A DNA stretch of 9,070 bases. It comes from Gammaproteobacteria bacterium. GTDB lineage: Bacteria; Pseudomonadota; Gammaproteobacteria; Enterobacterales; Alteromonadaceae. Shown here in pieces: positions 1-5,521 of the stretch. Position 1 is the stretch's first letter. Each line of letters opens with the position of its first letter. The stretch covers positions 1 through 9,070 of the forward strand of contig JAIXSW010000241.1 in the NCBI GenBank assembly GCA_027484495.1. The letters are read 5' to 3'. The notes beneath the pieces are model-generated. The model had not been told where the DNA came from. It did no database searches and saw only the letters and a list, made by a program, of their open reading frames with translations. Position numbers and translations under genes: made by a program.

Positions 1-211
1 AGTCCTGACAAAACCCCAAACACTGCTGTATCGGTACATCTAATTCGACCATCTGGTCGGCATTGGGCGAGCACACACCGGCAGCCCGCGGAGTCAACGC
101 CGACAATGGTATACCGCGATAACGATAAAATTTCGGCGCGTGGAACACCGGTAAATGCGTGATCTGCTCACAAGATTGGCACAGCAGATAAGCCGAAGGA
201 CAGTTACCCAT
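1..211 (-). CDS. Cysteine-rich protein, N-terminal part only (runs off the left edge)
   Basis: An open frame reads leftwards from ATG at 211-209 to the window edge, giving about 70 residues beginning MGNCPSAYLLCQSCEQ. It has two close cysteine pairs at the start (CPSAYLLC, then CQSC) and later VCSPN, QQC and FCQD, which suggests a zinc-binding or disulfide-rich protein. I do not recognise the family. No Shine-Dalgarno sequence precedes this ATG. The frame stays open upstream to a TGA near 274-276, so a TTG at 218-220 is an alternative start. An ATG near 231 with a GGGG six bases upstream reads MSVHHCEFGRYG and then hits TAA. Losing one G from the GGG at 207-209 would join it smoothly to NCPSAYLLC, so the real start may lie there behind a frameshift. 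The gene lies downstream of, and in the same direction as, the candidate small RNA. Confidence 0.5.
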   Translation of the reverse strand, partial: MGNCPSAYLLCQSCEQITHLPVFHAPKFYRYRGIPLSALTPRAAGVCSPNADQMVELDVPIQQCLGFCQD

Positions 212-267
212 AACGGCCAAATTCGCAATGATGTACTGACATCTGACACCCCAGCTGCATGAATATG

Positions 268-290
268 CCCGTCATCCTTGAAGATGCGGG
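268..290. other. Hairpin between the small-RNA terminator and the partial gene
   Basis: CCCG/CGGG and CATC/GATG arms with a one-base bulge enclose a six-base loop. On the minus strand the hairpin also contains one more AAGGATG motif. No T-tract follows on either strand, so it is not a plain intrinsic terminator. It may be a leader structure of the partial gene, where a GGA site could bind CsrA, but this is speculative. Confidence 0.35.
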
Positions 291-300
291 AGATAAGTTG

Positions 301-330
301 AAATAAAAACTGCAGGATGGGCATCCTTGC
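301..330 (-). terminator. Intrinsic terminator of the candidate small RNA
   Basis: On the minus strand, GC plus AGGAT pairs with ATCCT plus GC (one bulged A) around loop GCCC, followed by AG and TTTTTATTT. The upper part overlaps the alternative GGGCA-AGGA-TGCCC hairpin, so the last GGA site and the terminator are mutually exclusive folds. Confidence 0.6.
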
Positions 331-545
331 CCGGTATTCGTCCCGTCACGTCCTGTGGCCCCAACGGTGGCAGCCTTCCTGCTGCCGGTCCTGACTGGCA
401 CATCCTGCTTCCCTGTGCCGGCAATGCGTCCTGCACTGTTTGTTGTCGCTCACTGCTTTTAACGAAAGGTCCCTCAGAGCATTTCCGTCGGCCATCATGC
501 TAACAGCGGAAATTTTCGCCGCCAGAGCTGTGTTTTTACTCATGT
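301..545 (-). ncRNA. Candidate CsrA/RsmA-sequestering small RNA (CsrB/RsmZ type)
   Basis: Read on the minus strand, positions 432 down to 324 contain six AGGA and two GGGA motifs, with a further GGGA at 473-470. Chance would give less than one AGGA in this length. They sit in successive short hairpins. CAGTGC/GCATTG (438-422) has loop AGGAC. GGCACA/TGTGCC (419-397) has an 11-base loop with GGGA and AGGA. GGCAGC/GCTGCC (386-369) has loop AGGAAG. CAC/GTG (357-347) has loop AGGAC. GGGCA/TGCCC (332-319) has loop AGGA. Another AGGA (392-389) is unpaired between hairpins. A 5' stem ATTTCCG/CGGAAAT lies at 513-481, and an intrinsic terminator ends the unit at 301. In CsrB, CsrC and RsmY/Z RNAs, repeated loop GGA motifs titrate the translational regulator CsrA/RsmA. 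The 5' end is uncertain: a TAAAAT -10-like box at 597-592 has no good -35 box and would start the RNA near 585. A 65-codon open frame crosses the region but has no recognisable protein features. Confidence 0.68.
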
Positions 546-598
546 ATTGTTTGGCTACAGCAGTTGCAGGGATAACAAATCAACCACAGTGATTTTAA

Positions 599-627
599 TT
601 GACCACAAAGCAGGAACAGCTTAGATT
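599..627 (+). promoter_or_regulatory. Sigma70-like promoter for the WYL regulator gene
   Basis: TTGACC (599-604), a 17-base spacer and TAGATT (622-627) give 5/6 and 4/6 matches to the sigma70 consensus. The predicted start near 634 is just before the ERIC-like element. The transcript leader would be about 155 bases long and would carry the whole element. The -35 box abuts the possible start region of the divergent small RNA. Confidence 0.5.
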
Positions 628-636
628 CGGCATGAC

Positions 637-763
637 TATACCCAAAATCATTGAAGATTCGGGTAGGCGACAAGTGAGTGAGACCGCAGGAGCATAGCTG
701 ACGATGTGACTGCGGCGAACGAGCGAAGTCAACAACCCCGAAACTGCAAGGAATAAGGGTATA
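637..763 (+). repeat. ERIC/IRU-like palindromic element, 127 bp
   Basis: The element begins TATACCC and ends GGGTATA. Its ends form an imperfect inverted repeat about 27 bases long: reading inwards, both share TATACCC, A, TC, TTG, AG and TTCGGG at matching positions. The interior has blocks familiar from enterobacterial ERIC sequences, including CAGGAGC, GTGACTG, an (A)CGAGCGAAG segment and CAAC. The length matches the usual ERIC length of about 126-127 bp, and TA at each edge fits insertion at a TA dinucleotide. ERICs are non-autonomous miniature elements with no gene. This one ends 12 bp before the ribosome binding site of the WYL gene and would be transcribed into a long hairpin in its leader. 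Confidence 0.8.
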
Positions 764-775
764 TCAATGCATTAC

Positions 776-782
776 AGAAGGA
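776..782 (+). promoter_or_regulatory. Ribosome binding site that decides the WYL gene start
   Basis: AGAAGGA lies eight bases before ATG 791. The earlier in-frame ATG at 767 has no such site, only the end of the ERIC-like element, so 791 is preferred. Confidence 0.65.
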
Positions 783-790
783 ACTGTGAG

Positions 791-1663
791 ATGTCTGAGC
801 CTGTGGCGAGCGCCTTGCCTTATAGCTTTGAAGTACTGATGCGCTATCGCCTGATTGAAATCATCGCGCTGTGGGAAGGGCGGCTGACGACCAATCACCT
901 GTGCCAAAGCTTTCAGATCAAACGCCAGCAAGCCTCCAAAGATATCAATAAATACAACCAGGACATCGCCCCCGGCAACCTGGTGCTGGACCGCAAACTC
1001 AAAGGCTACCGCCCGTCCCCCACTTTTCAGCCAGTGTTTACCCGTGGCATCGCCGAAGAATACCTGTTGGCGCTGGCCAGTAACCGCGACATTTCACACA
1101 ACTTCAGTACGCTGGATTTAGGTTTTCACCAGACCGAAATGCTGCATTCGCCGATGCGCCATGTCGACCCGCAGATCTTACGGGCATTAGTGCAAGCAGC
1201 CCGCACCGGCGAAAAAATTGATATGGGTTATGTGTCGATGACGTCGCCCGACGAAGAAAGCCGCATCATTACGCCGCACACGCTGGTATGCACCCCGCTG
1301 CGTTGGCACGTGCGCGCTTACTGCGAGAAAAACCGCGACTACCGCGATTTTGTATTAAGCCGCTTTCGCGCCATCAATGACAACCGTGGCCCCAGCACCA
1401 ACCTGAAAGCTCAGGACAGTCGCTGGAATACCGAAGTCAGCATTGTGCTAAAACCAGATCCGCGCCTGACGAACTACCAACGCGCCATCGTCGAACACGA
1501 CTACGGCATGGTCGACGGCGCACATCGAGTGCAAACCCGCTCGGCACTGGTGCCTTATGTGATCCAGCAATTGAACCTCGACCTCAGCAAACTGGAAATC
1601 AAACCCGAGGCGCAGCAAATCGTGGTGGATAACTTAGAAGAAGTGAAGAAACACGCGTTTTAG
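791..1663 (+). CDS. WYL-domain transcriptional regulator, BrxR/CapW-like
   Basis: A cytoplasmic DNA-binding regulator of 290 residues, the usual length for the family. An N-terminal winged helix-turn-helix covers about residues 15-78. Its signature is RYRLIEIIALWEGR, then KRQQASKDINKY (44-55, recognition helix), then APGNLVLDRKLKGY and FQPVF. This pattern, QAS-D---Y---APGNL-D---K-Y, is typical of BrxR/CapW regulators. A WYL domain (about 125-195) follows, with the variant core RWHVRAY (171-177) and DFVLSRF (187-192), and then a WCX-like C-terminal region (about 214-285). Known members act as dimeric repressors of BREX, CBASS and other phage-defence operons, and the WYL fold may sense a nucleic-acid or nucleotide signal. 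Here it is the first gene of a rightward cluster with two nuclease genes. A start at ATG 767 would add eight residues. The likely promoter is at 599-627, with an ERIC-like element in the leader. No clear operator was seen. Confidence 0.88.
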   Translation: MSEPVASALPYSFEVLMRYRLIEIIALWEGRLTTNHLCQSFQIKRQQASKDINKYNQDIAPGNLVLDRKLKGYRPSPTFQPVFTRGIAEEYLLALASNRDISHNFSTLDLGFHQTEMLHSPMRHVDPQILRALVQAARTGEKIDMGYVSMTSPDEESRIITPHTLVCTPLRWHVRAYCEKNRDYRDFVLSRFRAINDNRGPSTNLKAQDSRWNTEVSIVLKPDPRLTNYQRAIVEHDYGMVDGAHRVQTRSALVPYVIQQLNLDLSKLEIKPEAQQIVVDNLEEVKKHAF

Positions 1664-1670
1664 GCGGATC

Positions 1671-1687
1671 TGTCTGCTTTGTAGACA
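1671..1687. repeat. Short inverted repeat after the WYL gene
   Basis: TGTCT and AGACA are separated by seven bases, starting eight bases after the WYL stop codon. It lies in the 110-bp gap ahead of the next gene and could be an operator or a weak hairpin. There is no T-tract, so a terminator is unlikely. The arms are short enough to arise by chance. Confidence 0.2.
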
Positions 1688-1763
1688 TGACAAAAACCAC
1701 AGTATTGGTGCCCAGCCGGCAGCGTTCTAGAATCAGCTCTACTGAGTGTTCACCACCCGCGCC

Positions 1764-1768
1764 GGGAG
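1764..1768 (+). promoter_or_regulatory. Ribosome binding site that decides the start of the exported repeat protein
   Basis: GGGAG lies five bases before ATG 1774. The protein then begins directly with a signal peptide. The upstream ATG at 1687 would add 29 residues of non-signal sequence and has no comparable site. Confidence 0.7.
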
Positions 1769-1773
1769 TTGCG

Positions 1774-2199
1774 ATGAAATATCTGCCGTTCTGCCTGCTA
1801 CTGACGCTAAGCCCACTGGCAGGCATTGCTGACAACAATACCGCCACAACCCCGGCCAGCAAAACCTATGATGCTAAAGGCAAGTTGCTGCAAAAAACCG
1901 ACGACAAAGGCCGGCATTACAATGCCAAAGGCCAGTACCAGGGCAAAACCACCCATGACGGCAAACACTATGACGCCAAAGGCAAATTCACCGGCAAGAC
2001 AGTGGTTTTACCAACAGGCAGCAAAAGCTACGACGCCAAAGGCAAGCTGCTGCAGAAAACTGACGAACGCGGCCGCATTTCTGACGCCAAAGGCAAATAT
2101 CAGGGCAAAGTAAAACCGCTCAGCCCGGTCAAAAGCGAAAAGCGTGATGCCAAAGGCAAGTTGGTTGAGGTGAAGAAGACTGATGACCCGGGCCGTTGA
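1774..2199 (+). CDS. Small exported protein with DAKGK repeats, function unknown
   Basis: A 141-residue protein. Residues 1-19 form a clear Sec signal peptide (MKYLPF, then a leucine-rich core, then GIA) with likely cleavage before DNNT, so the product is periplasmic or secreted. The mature part is lysine-rich and built of short repeats of the type (Y)-D/N-AKG-K/Q with intervening QGK or QKTD. Five DAKGK copies and one NAKGQ copy are visible, with only proline- or glycine-bearing linkers between them. There is an internal duplication: SKTYDAKGKLLQKTD and SKSYDAKGKLLQKTD lie 54 residues apart. No catalytic motif, cysteine or membrane anchor is visible in the mature part. Low-complexity exported proteins of this sort occur widely in gammaproteobacteria, and I do not recognise a named family. 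It lies 110 bp after the regulator and 33 bp before the helicase gene with no terminator in either gap, so it may be co-transcribed. An exported protein between a defence-type regulator and a nuclease-helicase is unexpected. Confidence 0.8.
   Translation: MKYLPFCLLLTLSPLAGIADNNTATTPASKTYDAKGKLLQKTDDKGRHYNAKGQYQGKTTHDGKHYDAKGKFTGKTVVLPTGSKSYDAKGKLLQKTDERGRISDAKGKYQGKVKPLSPVKSEKRDAKGKLVEVKKTDDPGR
1858..2112 (+). repeat. Internal coding repeat, two 93-bp copies 162 bp apart
   Basis: Positions 1858-1950 and 2020-2112 encode closely related 31-residue units (SK-T/S-YDAKGKLLQKTD to QGK). They differ mostly at third codon positions and at a few substitutions such as DDK/DER and HYN/ISD. This indicates an old in-frame duplication within the exported-protein gene rather than a mobile repeat. 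Confidence 0.7.
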
Positions 2200-2232
2200 T
2201 GAAATTAAGTTCGCAAAGCACTAAGGAATCTG

Positions 2233-5200
2233 ATGCAGCAACTTGGAATTTATGAGCAACTTCTTACACAGTTGATTGAAAGTAAACTGGATCGCGAACG
2301 TTACTATGTGGACGAGCGACAACTAACCAGCAACGAAGCGGCGAAATGGCTGGCGAGTTTTATCACGCCAATCTTTGAACAGGCTGTTGCCGCAGTTCCG
2401 AGCGATGAAGAGCAATTGGCGAACCAAATCGGTCTTGCCAATAAACTTTTGCTTTGGCTAAAACAGCAGTTTGCCGAGCCACAGGTTTTTGACGATAACC
2501 TCATCCTCTCGCAGGGCAAAATCCTGCGAGCCATCTACGATACCCACGATCCAGTTGCTGCCAATCTTAAAGAATATGTCGCCAACGTCTTTCCGTTAAC
2601 TGGCCTTCGGCAAAGCGAATTGTTTTGTGGCAGTAACGCGGGGATCTCACTAGAAACCGAATTGAAGCGCGAGATATTGTCAGCGGACAAAATCTATTGG
2701 CTAGTGTCATTTATCAAGTGGACTGGCATTCGCATTTTCAGTAAAGAACTCGAAGAATTTACCCAAAGCGGACGCCAGTTAAAAATTATCACCACGTCTT
2801 ACATGGGCGCTACCGACGCCAAAGCTGTGGAATATCTGGCTCAGCTGCCCAACACCGAAATCAAACTCAGCTACAACACCAATCGCGAACGCTTGCATGC
2901 AAAGAGCTATTTGTTCTTGCGAAATACCGGTTTCCACACCGGCTATATTGGGTCGTCCAACTTGTCGCATTCGGCCTTAACCAGTGGGCTGGAGTGGAAT
3001 CTCAAAATCACCTCGAAAGAGATCCCACATATTATCGAAAAATCACTGAATACCTTTGAAAGCTATTGGGCTTCAAAGGAGTTTGAATTGTTTGATGGTT
3101 CAACAGCCAGTAAAACGAAACTCTGCCAAGCCTTGCAAGCTTCTGGTATGCCAAAAGAAGAAAACTCAACCTTCTTTTTTGAGATAAGACCGTACGCGCA
3201 TCAACGCGAAATTCTGGAACAGCTGGCAGTCGAACGGCAAGTGCATGGGCGATTCAAAAACTTGGTGGTGGCCGCCACTGGCACTGGTAAAACCCTGATT
3301 TCTGCCTTTGACTTTGCTCGGTTTTTAAAAGCTCAACCGAACGCCACATTTCTGTTTATTGCACATCGGGAAGAAATCTTAAAGCAAGCCAGAAACGCCT
3401 ACCGCGGAGTCCTTCGCAATAGCAACTTTGGTGAATTATGGGTTGGCGGCCAGCAACCTGATCATTATCGACAGCTATTTGCGTCAATCCAAACACTGAA
3501 TAATCAGTTAGATACCTTAAAACTCTCACCTGATTACTACGACTACATCGTGATCGACGAAGTGCATCACGTTACCGCACCAACCTACCGCAAACTGCTG
3601 GACCACTTTACGCCACAGATCTTGTTGGGTTTAACCGCCACGCCCGAACGACAGGATGGTGGCAACATTTTGGCTGATTTTTGTGGTGTGATTGCTGCCG
3701 AGATCCGTTTGCCAGAAGCGATTAACCAGCGGCACTTGTGCCCGTTTCAGTATTTTGCAGTAGATGACGATACCGACCTTCGAAAAATCAGCTGGTCGAG
3801 TGGACGCTATGACGTGACGCAACTCACGAACCTGTACACCCACAACAACAGCCGCGTGCATAAAATAGTGCACGAAATGCAGCGAGTGATCACTGACATC
3901 AATCGGATGCGCGCACTGGCGTTTTGCGTTAGTCGTGACCATGCGAACTACATGGTTCAGCAGTTTCTGCTTAAAGGGATTAAGGCGGACATTCTGACCA
4001 GCGATAACAGCCAAGAACGTGTGGAAAAACAACAAGCATTGCGCAGCGGCACTATCAACATATTGTGTGTCGTCGATATCTTCAACGAAGGGGTCGACAT
4101 CCCTGAAGTCGACACTTTGTTGTTTTTACGGCCAACAGAAAGCTTGACCATTTTCCTGCAACAACTTGGTCGCGGCTTGCGCTTAGCTGACGACAAACAC
4201 TGCTGCACAGTGCTCGACTTTGTCGGCAATTCGCGCCCGGAATATGACTTTGCCAGCAAGTTTCGCGCGCTGATTGGTCGCAGTAACAAAGCTATTTCCA
4301 ATGAAATAGAACAGGGTTTTCCAAATGCGCCGCTTGGTTGCAGTATTCAATTAAGCAAACAGACACAGGAACTGGTGTTAGCAAATATCCGACACGCGAT
4401 TTTTAACGCTGCTCGCCTACGACAAGCCGTGCAGCATTATTCGCAGCATCACAGCGAACCACTGAATTTGATTAACTTTTTGCGCTTCAATCCAAGTTTA
4501 GATATTCGAGCTTTGTACAAGCACCGCGGTTGGGTCCAGCTGCTACAGGAAACACAAACACTGGCGCACTATTTCCCTACTTTGCCAGAACTAAAAGTCG
4601 CAGAAGCAAGCGTGGCAAGCGCTTACGCATTCCCACCAGAAACACTGCAAACTCGATATAAACGGGCAATTAAGACACGCATTCTAGGTTGTGATGACTT
4701 CCAGTATCTGAACTTTATCAAACGGCTGTGTCTTGACGGTTTTAACCTGAGTGACCCACAGGATATACGAGCAGTGATGTGCCACTACGATTTTTACCAA
4801 GCCACAGGCCCAGCCGCTGGCTTTGAAAATGTAACGGCCAGCCTAAAAGCCCTCGCTCAGCCTGAATTCTGTAATGAGCTGGCTGAAGTTTTAACCTGGC
4901 AAATGCAGCAAATTAAACATCAGCAAACACCAATACCTGGCTTACCTGATGTGCCATTACATTTGCATGCACGCTATACCCGGGAGCAAATCATTACCGC
5001 GTTTGGGGCTACGACATTTGAGAAACAAATCGTCTCACGTGAGGGGGTTTATGTTGTAAAACATTTAAATATCGAATTGTTGTTTGTCACGCTAAACAAA
5101 AATCCGAAGATATTCACTCCCAATACCATGTACCACGACTACGCCATCAACGAGGCGTTGTTTCATTGGCAGTCGCAAAACAACTCGCGCCCGGATTCAG

Positions 5201-5427
5201 GCAAAGGTTTGGACTACATCAGACATAAAGAAATCGGCAAACGACTCTTCTTATTTGTTCGTGAACAAAGCGACGACGAATTCGACAACACTATGGGCTT
5301 TGTCAACTTTGGCGAAGTCAGCTACGTCAGCCACACCGGCTCACAACCAATGAATATCGTCTGGCAACTCCACAATCCAATGCCTGATTTTATGTGGCAC
5401 GAAACGGCAAAGTTGGCGGTGGGTTGA
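2233..5427 (+). CDS. PLD-family nuclease / SF2 DEAD-DEAH helicase / DUF3427 fusion
   Basis: A 1064-residue cytoplasmic protein. The start is ATG 2233, with AAGGA five bases upstream. Residues 1-120 are a helical N-terminal region. A phospholipase-D-like nuclease domain (about 125-285) has LHAKSYLF (H222, K224) and GSSNLS (240-245). The Asp of the classical HxKx4D motif is not apparent. An SF2 helicase core follows (about 315-680): RPYAHQ, Walker A ATGTGKT (348-354), IDEVHH (441-446), LTATPER (467-473), NEGVDIPEVD (618-627) and QQLGRGLR (643-650). The C-terminal third is a DUF3427-type region ending in NTMYHDYAINEALFHWQSQ, YVSHTGSQPMNIVW and NPMPDF. This architecture is a recognised bacterial family of PLD-helicases whose biochemistry is little known. 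ATP-driven translocation on nucleic acid with cleavage by the PLD domain is a reasonable inference. Its position under a BrxR-like regulator and before a NERD nuclease suggests defence. It looks intact, with all helicase motifs present. Confidence 0.9.
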   Translation: MQQLGIYEQLLTQLIESKLDRERYYVDERQLTSNEAAKWLASFITPIFEQAVAAVPSDEEQLANQIGLANKLLLWLKQQFAEPQVFDDNLILSQGKILRAIYDTHDPVAANLKEYVANVFPLTGLRQSELFCGSNAGISLETELKREILSADKIYWLVSFIKWTGIRIFSKELEEFTQSGRQLKIITTSYMGATDAKAVEYLAQLPNTEIKLSYNTNRERLHAKSYLFLRNTGFHTGYIGSSNLSHSALTSGLEWNLKITSKEIPHIIEKSLNTFESYWASKEFELFDGSTASKTKLCQALQASGMPKEENSTFFFEIRPYAHQREILEQLAVERQVHGRFKNLVVAATGTGKTLISAFDFARFLKAQPNATFLFIAHREEILKQARNAYRGVLRNSNFGELWVGGQQPDHYRQLFASIQTLNNQLDTLKLSPDYYDYIVIDEVHHVTAPTYRKLLDHFTPQILLGLTATPERQDGGNILADFCGVIAAEIRLPEAINQRHLCPFQYFAVDDDTDLRKISWSSGRYDVTQLTNLYTHNNSRVHKIVHEMQRVITDINRMRALAFCVSRDHANYMVQQFLLKGIKADILTSDNSQERVEKQQALRSGTINILCVVDIFNEGVDIPEVDTLLFLRPTESLTIFLQQLGRGLRLADDKHCCTVLDFVGNSRPEYDFASKFRALIGRSNKAISNEIEQGFPNAPLGCSIQLSKQTQELVLANIRHAIFNAARLRQAVQHYSQHHSEPLNLINFLRFNPSLDIRALYKHRGWVQLLQETQTLAHYFPTLPELKVAEASVASAYAFPPETLQTRYKRAIKTRILGCDDFQYLNFIKRLCLDGFNLSDPQDIRAVMCHYDFYQATGPAAGFENVTASLKALAQPEFCNELAEVLTWQMQQIKHQQTPIPGLPDVPLHLHARYTREQIITAFGATTFEKQIVSREGVYVVKHLNIELLFVTLNKNPKIFTPNTMYHDYAINEALFHWQSQNNSRPDSGKGLDYIRHKEIGKRLFLFVREQSDDEFDNTMGFVNFGEVSYVSHTGSQPMNIVWQLHNPMPDFMWHETAKLAVG

Positions 5428-5452
5428 TCCTTTTAGAAAATATCATTACATT
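5424..5452 (+). promoter_or_regulatory. Weak possible promoter for the NERD gene
   Basis: TTGATC (5424-5429), a 17-base spacer and TACATT (5447-5452) give 4/6 matches to each sigma70 box. The -35 box overlaps the helicase stop codon. The NERD gene could instead be read from upstream, since the gap is only 94 bp. Confidence 0.22.
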
Positions 5453-5465
5453 CGAATCTTTCGAA
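5451..5465. repeat. Twin TTCGAA inverted repeat
   Basis: Two copies of the palindrome TTCGAA are separated by TCT. They overlap the -10 box and predicted start of the weak promoter before the NERD gene, a position suited to an operator. There is no T-tract after them on the plus strand, so a terminator is not supported. Confidence 0.3.
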
Positions 5466-5477
5466 AAAACAAATACC

Positions 5478-5501
5478 TTCAGAGCCTTACGCCTCTCTGA
5501 A
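5478..5501. repeat. Seven-base inverted repeat before the NERD gene
   Basis: TTCAGAG pairs with CTCTGAA around a ten-base loop, ending nine bases before the ribosome binding site of the NERD gene. It could fold in the leader RNA or in the helicase-NERD intercistronic region. Its function is unknown. Confidence 0.3.
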
Positions 5502-5510
5502 CACATTGCA

Positions 5511-5515
5511 AAGGA
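5511..5515 (+). promoter_or_regulatory. Ribosome binding site of the NERD gene
   Basis: AAGGA lies six bases before ATG 5522. A TTG two codons earlier (5516) directly abuts AAGGA and is too close to be the start. Confidence 0.65.
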
Positions 5516-5521
5516 TTGCCA

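Noticed and set aside
94..401. Two further minus-strand open frames reading through the terminator and the partial gene
   Set aside because: They cross the terminator hairpin and overlap the better-looking cysteine-rich frame. Neither shows a recognisable domain.
346..543. A 65-codon minus-strand open frame starting MSKNTALAAK
   Set aside because: It overlaps the hairpin array and terminator of the candidate small RNA, has no strong ribosome binding site, and ends in an Arg/Cys/His-rich tail typical of non-coding sequence.
551..567. A GacA/UvrY activation box upstream of the small RNA (TGTA-N9-TACA)
   Set aside because: Only the outer four bases of each arm match the TGTAAG/CTTACA consensus, and the site would lie at or inside the RNA rather than well upstream of it.
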